The notes below the pieces were generated by a model. It searched no databases. It was not told where the DNA came from and was given only the letters and a program-made list of their open reading frames with translations. Positions 40,696 to 48,992 of a stretch of DNA of 51,076 nucleotides are shown piece after piece. The translations under genes and the position numbers were made by a program. Within the stretch, counting starts at the first letter, position 1. Every line of letters begins with the position of its first letter. Source of the stretch: JANRKN01 sp033763435 (GTDB taxonomy: Bacteria; Planctomycetota; Phycisphaerae; Phycisphaerales; UBA1924). Where the stretch lies: NCBI GenBank assembly GCA_033763435.1, contig JANRKN010000167.1, forward strand, positions 1 through 51,076, written 5' to 3'.

Positions 40696-41619
40696 TCAGT
40701 ACTGATACTCGCTCGCGGCATCGGGGAACTGGTACGTCGCCGCGGCCAGGCCCACGCCCGCCAGCATGGGGATCGAGGCCAGACCCACGCGGAGCGCCGC
40801 GGCCTTCCAGCCCGTCAGCTTCGCGAACATCGGCGCGTCGGCGAGCAGCGCCATCAGGGGCGACGCGAGGACCGCGGGCGCGAACCACCAGACGGGCATG
40901 GTCGCCTGGCCGAACAGCATCCCTTGCAGCAGCGCGGGCCCCACAACGAGCACCACGGCGTGCACGCCTCCGAACGCGAGCGTGAACCGCGGGCGCAGCA
41001 GGCCCATCACCATCGCGACGCCCAGCGCCGCGGCCAGGCCCGCCGCGATCTGCGCGAGGCTCACCGAGTAGTACCCGAGCACGAGCACCTGCGACGCGCC
41101 GAACGCAAAGACGAGCAGCACGCCCGGGCCCCCGGCGCCGCGGACGCGATCGACCGACCGCTCCAGCGCCCACCAGACGACCGCCATGACCATCGCAAAG
41201 CCCACGGTCCACGCGATTGCCTCCGTCCGGCTTGATTCGTCGGCGAAACGCCTCCACATCGGCGCGCCGCCCGCGGCCAGAAGCACCAAGCCCCGCACCA
41301 GCCAGCGCACGACCGCGCCGAAGCGCACGCGCGTCGCGAGCAGGCCCAGCGCGAGCCCGACCGCGGCGAAGATCGGGATCCACTCTGCCGCGGCCTTGGG
41401 CGGGAGCTTCACCGCGCCCAGCGCGATCCAGGGCACCGCGATGCCCGCGAGGCCCAGCACCACGGGCGCCGCCCAGCGCGGGTCGCCCTCGGTGTTCGCA
41501 GGCGAGATCGGCGTGGGCTCGCCCCGCCTGCGCCACCAGATGGGCACGAAGACCGCGAGCGCCAGCAGCAAGGGCGGCAGCGTGGAGGTCGCGAGCATCT
41601 TGATCTGCGCAGGGTCCAT
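40696..41619 (-). CDS. Integral membrane protein of unknown function
   Basis: 307 residues from ATG 41617-41619. Eight or nine predicted helices, for example LATSTLPPLLLALAVFVPIW, APVVLGLAGIAVPWIALGAV, WIPIFAAVGLALGLLATRV, GVLLVFAFGASQVLVLGYYS and LAAALGVAMVMGLLRP. No catalytic or transport motif is visible. The C-terminus is short and hydrophilic (DAASEYQY). It lies downstream of yceI, with a terminator between, so it has its own promoter. I do not recognise the family. Confidence 0.7.
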   Translation of the reverse strand: MDPAQIKMLATSTLPPLLLALAVFVPIWWRRRGEPTPISPANTEGDPRWAAPVVLGLAGIAVPWIALGAVKLPPKAAAEWIPIFAAVGLALGLLATRVRFGAVVRWLVRGLVLLAAGGAPMWRRFADESSRTEAIAWTVGFAMVMAVVWWALERSVDRVRGAGGPGVLLVFAFGASQVLVLGYYSVSLAQIAAGLAAALGVAMVMGLLRPRFTLAFGGVHAVVLVVGPALLQGMLFGQATMPVWWFAPAVLASPLMALLADAPMFAKLTGWKAAALRVGLASIPMLAGVGLAAATYQFPDAASEYQY

Positions 41620-41660
41620 GCGGAGGGCCTTTCGATGGTCCGGGCGGAAAGTGAGGGTAC

Positions 41661-41693
41661 GAAAACGCCCGCGCCGGTGCACGACGCGGGCGT
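41661..41693 (-). terminator. Rho-independent terminator of yceI
   Basis: On the minus strand a 9-bp perfect stem ACGCCCGCG / CGCGGGCGT (41685-41693 with 41665-41673) is followed by TTTTC. It lies between yceI and the membrane-protein gene. Confidence 0.7.
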
Positions 41694-41729
41694 GACGGGG
41701 ATCCGATCAGAGCGTCAGGGCCGGTCGGT

Positions 41730-42362
41730 TCAGCGCTTGCCTTCGAGGCCGACCATGACGGTGACCTCATCACCGAGGGCCTGCGGGCCGTAGGTGATGC
41801 CGAACTCAGCGCGCTTGATGGTGAACTGCACGTCGTAGCCGATCATCGTGCCGCCGCCGCGGGCGGGGCCGGTGCCGGTCTGGGTGGCCTTGGCGGTGAT
41901 GGGCTTGGTGGTGCCGCGGACGGTGAGCTCGCCAGCGAGTTCGAAGGTGTTTTCGCCGGTCTTCTTGATGGAGGTGGACTTGAAGGTGAGGTTGGGGAAC
42001 TCCTTCGAGGAGAAGAAGTCGGGGCTCTTGAGGTGCTTATCGCGGCCTTCGTTGTTGGAGTCGATGCTCTCGACGGGGATAGTGAAGGAGGCGGAGGGGT
42101 TGGCGCCCTCGAAGTTGAACTCGCCCGAGAGCTGGCGGAACGTGCCGTAGAACGGAGCGCCGTTGACGCGCTGGATGCGGAAGGCGACAGATGAGTGAAC
42201 GGCGTCGACCTTGAACGCGCCGTCAGCGGAGGCCGCCGCGGCCGCGGGCTGAGGCGCGCGACCGGCCGCGCCCATGATCGCCGCCGCGCCGCCGAGGGCC
42301 GCGACAAGCGTGAACGCCGCCGCGAGTTTGGTGAAGCGAGTTCCGCCGAGGTTCTGCTGCAT
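41730..42362 (-). CDS. YceI-family periplasmic protein
   Basis: 210 residues. A signal region (AAAFTLVAALGGAAAIMGAA) precedes a lipocalin-like beta barrel: FKVDAVHSSVAFRIQRVNG, FRQLSGEFNFEGANPSAS, IPVESIDSNNEGRDKHLKSP, FFSSKEFPNLTFKSTSI, ELAGELTVRGTTKPIT and RAEFGITYGPQALGDEVTVM. This is the full YceI pattern, a family that binds isoprenoid-type lipids; several members are stress-related. It has its own terminator and is divergent from the oxoamine synthase. Confidence 0.93.
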   Translation of the reverse strand: MQQNLGGTRFTKLAAAFTLVAALGGAAAIMGAAGRAPQPAAAAASADGAFKVDAVHSSVAFRIQRVNGAPFYGTFRQLSGEFNFEGANPSASFTIPVESIDSNNEGRDKHLKSPDFFSSKEFPNLTFKSTSIKKTGENTFELAGELTVRGTTKPITAKATQTGTGPARGGGTMIGYDVQFTIKRAEFGITYGPQALGDEVTVMVGLEGKR

Positions 42363-42664
42363 GGGTCCGTGCTCCGTGCTGAAAAGGCCTGTGTTCGGTC
42401 CCCCGCCCCCTTTGAGGGGCTCCGAGCCCGCGCGGGCCCGGCTGGGGGTCCTTCTTCGACGCTCGAAACGCCCGGAAGGTTCAGTTTACCCGGGCTCGGG
42501 CCACAAATACTTGTTCCAACAGGATATCGACACCCGTCCCGACATGCCCCGTGGGCCCGGTCGGCGCGGGCTGAGAGGCGACGGCGCGCGCCACCGATGC
42601 CCAACGGCGGGCGGTACCATCCTGCCCCGGGCCGGCCAGCCCGCTCGGGGTTCAGGAGCACCGT
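42363..42664. other. Divergent intergenic region, yceI / oxoamine synthase
   Basis: 302 bp. It contains the 12-bp perfect palindrome GCCCGCGCGGGC at 42426-42437, a short A/T-richer segment near 42484-42535 that may hold the yceI promoter, and TACCAT at 42615-42620, a possible -10 for the rightward gene. Nothing coding is seen. Confidence 0.45.
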
Positions 42665-43966
42665 ATGTCCAAGTCCTCGTTCGCCCCCGCGTCGACTGGC
42701 GCGCGCCCTTTTGACTCCCGCGCCGACGCGCTCCTGGAAAAGCTCCACGCCGACGGGCTCTACAAACACCTGCGCATGATCGATGGGCCGATGGACGCGA
42801 CGGTGCGCCTGCGCCAGGCCGACGGCTCGTTCCGCGAGGCGCTCTGCTTCTGCTCCAACAACTACCTGGGCCTGGCGAATCACCCCGAGGTGATCGAGGC
42901 CGGGCTCAAGGGCCTTCGCGACTTTGGCGCGGGCACCGCGAGCGTTCGGTTCATCTGCGGCACGTTCACGCCCCACGAAACGCTCGAAGAATCCATCGCC
43001 GACTACATGGGCACCGAGGCTTCGTACTCGTTCGTCTCGGCATGGACCGCCAACGAGGCCGTGTTCCCCACGCTGGCCGAGCCGGGCGACATCATCATCT
43101 CGGACGAACTGAACCACGCCTGCATCATCGACGGCATCCGGCTCGCGACCGTCATCAAGAAGGGCGTGCACAAGGGCATCTACAAGAACAACCGGCTCGA
43201 GGGCGAGGGCTCGCTCCGCGCCGCGCTCGAAGCCGCACGGGCCAACAAGGACGTCACCGGACAGATCTGGGTCATCACGGACGGCGTGTTCAGCATGGAA
43301 GGCTCGATCGCCGACCTTCCCACGATGCGCGCGCTGTGCGATGAGTTCAACGCGATCCTCGTCGTCGACGATTCGCACGGCCATGGCGTTATGGGCACGC
43401 GCGGACGCGGCACGCACGAACACTTCGGCATGATCGACCCCTGGCAGAGCGCGGGCGAAGCGCCCGCCTCGCCCAAGGCCGCGCCCGGCGCACGCGTCGA
43501 CATCTTCACGGGCACGCTCGGCAAGGCGCTGGGCGGCGGCGCGGGCGGCTTCATCGCCGGGCCCCGCCGCGTGATCGACCTCATCATCCAGCGCGGCCGG
43601 CCCACGCTCTTTTCCAACGCCCTGCCCGTCACCATCGCCTGCTCAGCCACCAAGGCGATCGACATCATCCGCCGGGAGCCCCAGCGCGTGCAGCGCCTGC
43701 GCGACAACGTCGCCTACGCGCGCAAGAAGATCGCGCAGGCCGGGTTCCAGGTGCTCGAGTCCCCCACCGCGATCTGCCCGATCATCGTCCACGACACGGC
43801 CAAGGCGATCGCGATGAGCGCGCGCCTGCTCGAACTCGGCGTCTTCGTGATCGGCTTCGGCTATCCCGTCGTGCCCGAGGGCCACGCCCGGCTGCGCTGC
43901 CAGATCTCCGCGGCGCACACCACGCAGCACATCGACGCGCTGGTGGACGCGCTCAAGAAGCTCTGA
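42665..43966 (+). CDS. Alpha-oxoamine synthase (Kbl/BioF-like)
   Basis: PLP enzyme that condenses or cleaves an amino acid with an acyl-CoA. 433 residues, start ATG with CAGGAG. CFCSNNYLGLANHPEV, GAGTASVRFICGTFTPHETLE, SDELNHACIIDGIR, VVDDSHGHGVMG and FTGTLGKALGGGAGG (PLP lysine) are in order. The phrase SVRFICGTFTPHETLE is closer to 2-amino-3-ketobutyrate CoA ligase (kbl) than to BioF or serine palmitoyltransferase, but there is no tdh neighbour. The insert PWQSAGEAPASPKAAPGAR is unusual. Its exact substrate is unproven, so no symbol is given. Confidence 0.88.
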   Translation: MSKSSFAPASTGARPFDSRADALLEKLHADGLYKHLRMIDGPMDATVRLRQADGSFREALCFCSNNYLGLANHPEVIEAGLKGLRDFGAGTASVRFICGTFTPHETLEESIADYMGTEASYSFVSAWTANEAVFPTLAEPGDIIISDELNHACIIDGIRLATVIKKGVHKGIYKNNRLEGEGSLRAALEAARANKDVTGQIWVITDGVFSMEGSIADLPTMRALCDEFNAILVVDDSHGHGVMGTRGRGTHEHFGMIDPWQSAGEAPASPKAAPGARVDIFTGTLGKALGGGAGGFIAGPRRVIDLIIQRGRPTLFSNALPVTIACSATKAIDIIRREPQRVQRLRDNVAYARKKIAQAGFQVLESPTAICPIIVHDTAKAIAMSARLLELGVFVIGFGYPVVPEGHARLRCQISAAHTTQHIDALVDALKKL

Positions 43967-43983
43967 GCCGCGGGCCGAACGGA

Positions 43984-44805
43984 TCAGTTCGCGCGACGCC
44001 GACGCGCCGCGGCGAGCAACCCTGCGCCGAGCAGGCCCATCGCGCCGGGGGCGGGTACGACGGTGAAGCGCGCTTCGACAACGGTGTCGAACGACGTGAA
44101 CCCGACGCCCTCAGAGAGCACGCCGTCCGCCACGCCGTTCGGGATTCGCGCCGCGTAGTACAGCTCGAGCAGGTACTCGTGACCGGCGATCAACAGCGCG
44201 CCGTCGATCTCAAACTGCGAAGGATCGCCGAAGGACTGGAACGACGAGAACGCGGTGCCCGCGGTCAGGTTGCGCACGGTCCAGAAGAACCCGCCGTCGT
44301 TGATGCTCGGATCGACGACCGCCTCAGCGACGTCGACCACGAGGGCGGTGTTCGCCTGCGCGCTCTGCACGTCGTTCCAGTTCATGATCATCGGTGCGCT
44401 GGCCCACAGATTGACCTCCGGCACGGAGACCGTGCCCGAGCTGTCGCCCAGTGTGCCGCCCGTCAGGCTGAAGGTGTAATCGCCCGCGGGCATCCACCCG
44501 TCGAGAGCGGCCTCGCTCGTAAAGCCGCCTGCACCCGCGACGAAGTACCCGTCAAAGAGCAGCCCGAGCGTGCGCTCCTGCCCGCCGGGTAGCGTGACCT
44601 TCACGTCGCCAGCGGTCGTCGGGTTCAGGCTCGGCCCGCCGACCACGCGATGGATGCCCTGGTACACGTACGCCTCGAGCACGCCCGCGCCGGTCTGGGT
44701 CGTGTAGCGCGACTTGAAGTTGGAGTAATCGGACACGCTGGCCTGCGCGAGGCCCGCCAACGCACAGACCGCGGCCGCCGCCGCTCGAACGCTCCACGTA
44801 CGCAT
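43984..44805 (-). CDS. PEP-CTERM-like exported protein
   Basis: 273 residues from ATG 44803-44805 (GGGAG upstream). Signal peptide VRAAAAAVCALAGLAQA. The body is a beta-rich domain (GVLEAYVYQGIHRVVGG, LFDGYFVAGAGGFTSEAALD, YTFSLTGGTLGDSSGTV). The C-terminus VPAPGAMGLLGAGLLAAARR followed by more Arg is a sorting signal: Pro-x-Pro-Gly, hydrophobic helix, basic end, as recognised by exosortase systems. It probably ends up in surface or extracellular matrix. No exosortase is in the window. Confidence 0.82.
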   Translation of the reverse strand: MRTWSVRAAAAAVCALAGLAQASVSDYSNFKSRYTTQTGAGVLEAYVYQGIHRVVGGPSLNPTTAGDVKVTLPGGQERTLGLLFDGYFVAGAGGFTSEAALDGWMPAGDYTFSLTGGTLGDSSGTVSVPEVNLWASAPMIMNWNDVQSAQANTALVVDVAEAVVDPSINDGGFFWTVRNLTAGTAFSSFQSFGDPSQFEIDGALLIAGHEYLLELYYAARIPNGVADGVLSEGVGFTSFDTVVEARFTVVPAPGAMGLLGAGLLAAARRRRAN

Positions 44806-45005
44806 GTTGTCGCTCCCTCTCTCGCTCTCGGACCCGCTCCGATCGGCGGGCATGAGGGAAATCTGCCACGCGCCTCGGGAAACGCCCAGCAAACAGACAG
44901 GGTTTTTGTCCCAATCTGCACCGGCACTCGCACAATCTGTGGCACGAACAAGGGACACGCGCCCGGTCAGATTCGCCGCGATCCCCGCGTCTCAGCGTCG
45001 AACGA

Positions 45006-45503
45006 TCACTTGGCCCCATCGGCGGCAGGCTGAGCTTGGGCCTTGGTCGTGTCCAGGCTCGCGCGCAGCGCTTGCGCTCGCGAGAGCAGCCCCGCCCGCA
45101 CGTCCTCGATCGGCATCGTCGCCTCGGGCTGGGGCTCGAGCGTGAACTTCCACGCCAGCTTGGTCTGGATCCGCGCAGGGAGCACGGTCGCGATCAGGTC
45201 CGGGCCCGGATACTACCAGATCGGCGCTTCGAGCTTGGCCTTGGCGTGCAGCGGCTCGTACCCGGCCTTCTCCACACGCACGTCGTAGACGCCGAAGTAC
45301 GTGAACTCCATCTCCGTCGGCGTGTTGCCCACTTCAACGTCGTTCACCCAGACCGTCGCGCCGGGCGGGTCCGAGGCGATCGACACGCGCCGCTCCAAAC
45401 ACCCCGCGAGCGAAAGCGCCGCGGCCGTGCAGAGCGTCGCGGGGGTCCAGCGGCCGAGTGTTTTCGCGGGCGTGTTCCCAATCGTGTTCACGGTGCGGCG
45501 CAT
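45006..45503 (-). pseudogene. PEGA-domain lipoprotein interrupted by in-frame TAG
   Basis: The front part (45213-45503, 96 residues) has a lipoprotein signal (LCTAAALSLAGC) and a PEGA domain (SIASDPPGATVWVNDVEVGN, YDVRVEKAGYEPL). It is stopped by TAG at 45213-45215. The same frame then runs on for 69 more codons to TGA 45006-45008 with plausible protein (YPGPDLIATVLPARI, LAWKFTLEPQPE, VRAGLLSRAQALRASLDTTK). From memory of the family, a Gln would fit at the TAG, so CAG-to-TAG is the simplest change. It lies 9 nt after lptB in the same operon. It could be a pseudogene, a sequence error, or read-through. Confidence 0.7.
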
Positions 45504-45512
45504 GGTCAGAGC

Positions 45513-46484
45513 TTACCTCCGCGGGCCGGGCCGCAGCGAACTGAGATTCAACGGTCCGGGCTGAAGCCCGCTGGTCGCAACGCCCTTGGTCGGCTGCGGA
45601 GCGCCCGACCCCGCCGTCGGTGCCGGGGCGGTCGGCGCGATCGCGGGCTTCGGAGCGTTCGGCACCGGCGCCTGGGGCTTGGCGGCTGGGGCCGGCTGCG
45701 TGGCAGGCGCGGGGGGCGGCGCGGCGGGCGGATCGAACTCATCGCCCCGGAAGAGCGAGCCGAGGTAGACACGCCGGACCATCTCGTTGTTGATGAGTTC
45801 GCGGGGCGTGCCCTCGGCGAAGACTCGTCCGTCGTCGATGATGTACGCGCGATCGCAGACGCGGAGGGTCTGCTGCACGTTGTGGTCGGTGATGAGCGCC
45901 GCGATGCCGCGGGACGCCAGCCGGCGGATCTCGGCCTGGAGATCTTCGACCGCGATGGGGTCGACGCCGCTGAAGGGCTCATCGAGCAGGATCAGGCGCG
46001 GGTTGGTGACGAGGGCGCGGGCGATCTCGAGCTTTCGGCGCTCGCCGCCCGAGCACGTGCGGGCCGCCTCGTGGGCCTTGTGGGTGAGGCCGAACTGCGC
46101 GAGCAGCTCGCCCGCGCGGATGCGCCGTTCGCGCCCGGGGATGGGCAGCGTTTCGAGGATCGCCAGCAGGTTTTCTTCGCACGTGAGGCGCTGGAAGACG
46201 CTGGGCTCCTGCGAGAGGTAGCCCATGCCCAGGCGCGCGCGGCGGTACATGGGCATCGCCGTGACGTCCTGCCCGTCGAACAGAACTTGGCCGCCGTCGG
46301 CATCGATCATGCCGATGGTCATGCGGAAGCTGGTCGTCTTGCCCGCGCCGTTGCGCCCGAGCAGACCGACGACCTCGGCGGGGTTCACGGTGATGGAGAC
46401 ACCGTTGACGACCACCCGGCCATTGAAACTCTTCCGCAGGTTGGACGCACTCAGGAGAGCCACAGTCGGGAAGGATAGACCCAC
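45513..46484 (-). CDS. lptB: LPS export ABC transporter ATP-binding protein with Pro-rich tail
   Basis: ATPase that powers lipopolysaccharide extraction from the inner membrane with LptF/LptG. Walker A GLLGRNGAGKTTSF (about 43-50), GMGYLSQEPSVFQRLTCEEN (the LptB Q-loop), signature RTCSGGERRKLEIARAL, Walker B LILLDEPFSGVDPIAVED, and switch ITDHNVQQTLRVCDRAYII. 323 residues against about 240: the extra 75 are a Pro/Ala-rich tail (PPAAPPPAPATQPAPAAKP). GTG 46484 gives the longest frame; GTG 46463 has TATCCT 8 nt upstream and could be a leaderless start. It lies 35 nt after rnc. Confidence 0.93.
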   Translation of the reverse strand: MGLSFPTVALLSASNLRKSFNGRVVVNGVSITVNPAEVVGLLGRNGAGKTTSFRMTIGMIDADGGQVLFDGQDVTAMPMYRRARLGMGYLSQEPSVFQRLTCEENLLAILETLPIPGRERRIRAGELLAQFGLTHKAHEAARTCSGGERRKLEIARALVTNPRLILLDEPFSGVDPIAVEDLQAEIRRLASRGIAALITDHNVQQTLRVCDRAYIIDDGRVFAEGTPRELINNEMVRRVYLGSLFRGDEFDPPAAPPPAPATQPAPAAKPQAPVPNAPKPAIAPTAPAPTAGSGAPQPTKGVATSGLQPGPLNLSSLRPGPRR

Positions 46485-46519
46485 GCCCCCGGCGATTCAG
46501 ACCGGGCGGGGCCGGGGGC

Positions 46520-47266
46520 TCAGGCCTTCCCGTTCTCGTCCGGCCGGATCCGCACGCGCCCGTCGGAGTCATCGACGACGCCCAGCTCGCGCAGCGCGGT
46601 CAGCGCGGCCTGCTGCTCGGCCTTTTTCTTCGAGTTCGCCCACGTCGACGAGAACTGGCGCCCGCCGATCTCAACAGCCACCTTGAAGCACTTGGCGTGC
46701 TCAGGCCCCTGCTCGTCGAGGACGCGGTACGCCGGAACGCCCCCGAGCTTCTGCTGCGCGTGCTGCTGCAGGACGCTCTTGAAGTTCTCCTGGTGTCCGC
46801 CCGTTGCGGCCTGTTCGATCAGCGGGTCGATCCGCGGCAAGATGAAGGTCTTGCACGCCTCGTACCCGCTGTCGAGATACATCGCCGCGATGACTGACTC
46901 CAGCGCCGCCGCCGCGAGAGAGTGGGGCAGCTCGCCGCCCGGCCCGGCGCCCAGGATCATGCCCTTGCCCAGCGAGAGCATCTGATGCAGCCCCAGTTCG
47001 CGGGCGATCGCGGCGCACGTCGAGCGCGAGACCGCCATCGACTTGATCTTGGTCATCTCCCCTTCGAGCAGGTCCGGGAAGCGCGAAAAGACGCGCTCGC
47101 AGACAATGAGCCCGAGGACGGCATCGCCCAGAAACTCCATGCGCTCGTTGGAGCGCAGGCGCTCGTCGACGTTGCTCGCGTGCGTAAGGGCGCGCTCGAG
47201 AAGCGCGGGGTCCTTGAACGTGTAGCCCAGGGCCGATTGGGCCGCGAGGCGAACCTGCTCATCCAT
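46520..47266 (-). CDS. rnc: Ribonuclease III
   Basis: Cuts double-stranded RNA in rRNA maturation and mRNA control. 248 residues. The catalytic loop SNERMEFLGDAVLG carries the first Glu and Asp; the second site reads LAAAALESVIAAMYLD, where the usual ADxxE has become AAxxE, so one of the four metal-binding acidic residues (Asp114 in E. coli numbering) is Ala while the Glu remains. A double-stranded RNA-binding domain follows (KFKVAVEIGGRQFSSTWANS-like region, then KKKAEQQAALTAL). ATG 47266 with GGAGG. First gene of rnc-lptB-PEGA. Confidence 0.92.
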   Translation of the reverse strand: MDEQVRLAAQSALGYTFKDPALLERALTHASNVDERLRSNERMEFLGDAVLGLIVCERVFSRFPDLLEGEMTKIKSMAVSRSTCAAIARELGLHQMLSLGKGMILGAGPGGELPHSLAAAALESVIAAMYLDSGYEACKTFILPRIDPLIEQAATGGHQENFKSVLQQHAQQKLGGVPAYRVLDEQGPEHAKCFKVAVEIGGRQFSSTWANSKKKAEQQAALTALRELGVVDDSDGRVRIRPDENGKA

Positions 47267-47552
47267 GCCGAAGCCTCCGCGAGAGGCCGGCCCGGCCCGG
47301 GCGCGCCCCTACGAGAGAGCGGACCTGACGGCCCCAACCGGCGTCGGACTTCGACGCGAATGCTCGTGAGCCGCGCGGGCCGATCGGGCGCGATGCGCCA
47401 GAGGGGCCCGGACGTCCTGCGAGGAGTCGCGTCCGGACGGACGATGATAGATCGGCGGTCGGGGGGACTGGCCTGAGGCCGGGGAGCGGGCTATCGTCTT
47501 GGCCCGGTCGGGATCGGGAACGATCTCCGCGGGATCTTTGTCGAGGCCAGCC

Positions 47553-47693
47553 ATGCATTATCCGCACAAGTTCAGCCGTCGTAAGCGCAAGCGCAGCATC
47601 GGGTTCCGTGCCCGGATGAAGACCACCAACGGTCGCAAGATGATCAACCGCAAGCGTCGCGCGGGCCGGTCGCTGAACACCGCCGACAAGTAA
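47553..47693 (+). CDS. rpmH: 50S ribosomal protein L34
   Basis: 46 residues. The core RKRKRSIGFRARMKTTNGRK followed by MINRKRRAGRSL is L34; the N-terminus HYPHKFSR differs from the usual MKRTFQPS. The ATG at 47553 has GAGG upstream. The gene is divergent from rnc and is followed by its own terminator. The usual partners rnpA, yidC and dnaA are not here, so the classical origin-linked cluster is broken up. Confidence 0.95.
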   Translation: MHYPHKFSRRKRKRSIGFRARMKTTNGRKMINRKRRAGRSLNTADK

Positions 47694-47722
47694 ACCGCCC
47701 GGTCAACCCGCGGCCTTTGACA

Positions 47723-47763
47723 CGCCCACCGCGCCCCTCGGCTCGGCGGGCGCTGTTGTTTTT
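47723..47763 (+). terminator. Terminator of rpmH
   Basis: CGCCC (47723-47727) pairs with GGGCG (47748-47752) with further partial pairing inside, followed by GTTGTTTTTG. It lies 30 bp after the rpmH stop. Confidence 0.55.
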
Positions 47764-47904
47764 GCACGATTCCGGGCTCTGGCCTTCGCCCGCCCCACGA
47801 GTACAAAGTCGTGCGTGCCAAGGATTTAATCCAAACCGGACAGCATCTTTGTGCCGTCTGTGCCGCCTTTGCTGGCTTTTTTGAACATTTGGGTCATGTT
47901 CGGA

Positions 47905-47932
47905 TTGCACCGGCGGCAATCCCGGGTATATT
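47905..47932 (+). promoter_or_regulatory. Promoter of the first rightward PEP-CTERM-like gene
   Basis: TTGCAC (47905-47910), 16-bp spacer beginning CGGCGGC, then TATATT (47927-47932). The start codon is at 48199, so the leader is about 260 nt. The upstream sequence ACATTTGGGT recurs before the promoter at 50394. Confidence 0.6.
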
Positions 47933-48198
47933 GGTCTCTTCGCTGGAGGAGTGAGAGAGAGCGTGCGGTTTGGGTTTCCGCCCCGACGCACACACCAAGC
48001 TCAACCGGCGTGTTCGTCCCGGTCCGAGTTCACGCATGTCTCAGCGTGTGCACGGATCGTGGCGTGTCCACGTGCTCGGCGTTTCCCCGAGCACGCGGAC
48101 TGTTCGCGGCGCTCTCGTCGAGGGTCACGACGGTCCGTGCATGTTCAAGGATGGGGCCAGGCCAAAGGCCGCGGCCTCGCATTCAAGAGGAGAGAGAA
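47933..48198 (+). other. Long structured leader of the PEP-CTERM-like gene at 48199
   Basis: About 260 nt between promoter and ATG. It contains a perfect 9-bp hairpin CGTGCTCGG (48071-48079) / CCGAGCACG (48087-48095), and ends in AGAGGAGAGAGAA as ribosome site. No known riboswitch class is recognised and no convincing leader peptide is seen. Confidence 0.5.
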
Positions 48199-48801
48199 AT
48201 GAAGAAGCTCGCTGTTCTCGTGCTCATGGCGTCCGCTGGCGTGGCGATGGCTGACAAGGCCCCCACCAGCGGCCAGGCTCTGTCGGGCCACGGCGCGATC
48301 GGCACCGCCGTCGACGCGTTCGCTGACCGCGCGGTCACGAACATCACCCTCTCCGGCATCCCCTCGTTTGACCCGTTCGGCGATGCCAACAACTTCGTCG
48401 GCGGCGTCTTCATCGGCGCGAACGCCCAGATCGTCGGCATCGGCTGGGACGTGAATCTCACGGCCAACAGCCCCTCCTGGCTCTCGGAGCTCACGGTCGC
48501 GATCGAGAACACCAGCCAGTCCGGCGGCGTGTTCCTCGCCCCCGGCACCGGCGACGACTTCGGGGGCACGAGGACGTACTCCTCGGGCGGCATCGTTGAC
48601 CTCGTCGGCCTGGGCCTCAACTTCACCCTCGGCGGCGACGGCATCCTCCGCCTCGAGTTCTTCGAAGGCTTCGATGACTTCGCCAACGGCGTCGACGGCT
48701 TCTGGAACAGCGGCACGCTGAGCATTCAGTGGATCCCGACGCCCGGCGCGCTCGCGATCCTCGGCCTCGGTGGTATCGCGGCTGGCCGTCGCCGCCGCTA
48801 A
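48199..48801 (+). CDS. PEP-CTERM-like exported protein
   Basis: 200 residues. Signal peptide LAVLVLMASAGVAMA. The mature protein is a single acidic beta-rich domain (FVGGVFIGANAQIVGIGWDV, WLSELTVAIENTSQSGGVFL, GDGILRLEFFEGFDDFANG). The C-terminus IPTPGALAILGLGGIAAGRR plus Arg is the sorting signal also found in the next gene. No cysteine is present. It has a strong ribosome site and terminator and forms a single-gene unit; a structural or matrix role is inferred. Confidence 0.85.
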   Translation: MKKLAVLVLMASAGVAMADKAPTSGQALSGHGAIGTAVDAFADRAVTNITLSGIPSFDPFGDANNFVGGVFIGANAQIVGIGWDVNLTANSPSWLSELTVAIENTSQSGGVFLAPGTGDDFGGTRTYSSGGIVDLVGLGLNFTLGGDGILRLEFFEGFDDFANGVDGFWNSGTLSIQWIPTPGALAILGLGGIAAGRRRR

Positions 48802-48850
48802 GCCCGCAGCGGGAGTTCACGCTCTCGCCTGAGATCTGTCTGAAACCACG

Positions 48851-48885
48851 ACAACCCCCGCTCCGTGCGGGGGTTGTTTTTTTTC
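48851..48885 (+). terminator. Strong rho-independent terminator
   Basis: CAACCCCCG pairs perfectly with CGGGGGTTG across a 7-nt loop and is followed by eight T. It ends the PEP-CTERM-like gene at 48801. Confidence 0.92.
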
Positions 48886-48963
48886 GTTTGGACGATCTGA
48901 GGCGTGGCCCTCGGCAACTCGGCCGTCGGCCCAAAATCCCACACCAAAAGGTCCGGTATTCCG

Positions 48964-48992
48964 TTGTGGTGCAGGTCGCAAATAGGTAGTCT
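48964..48992 (+). promoter_or_regulatory. Candidate promoter of the PEP-CTERM-like gene at 49304
   Basis: TTGTGG (48964-48969), 17-bp spacer, TAGTCT (48987-48992). The same pattern (TTGTAC, 17 bp, CAGTCT) precedes the paralogous gene at 50610. The leader would be about 300 nt. Confidence 0.5.

Noticed and set aside
42426..42437. 12-bp palindrome GCCCGCGCGGGC as an operator
   Set aside because: Pure GC palindromes of this size arise easily in such DNA; there is no second site or spacing to support it.
47540..47580. Replication origin next to rpmH (TTATCCGCA resembles a DnaA box)
   Set aside because: Single imperfect match inside the L34 coding sequence, no cluster of boxes, no dnaA, dnaN or rnpA nearby.
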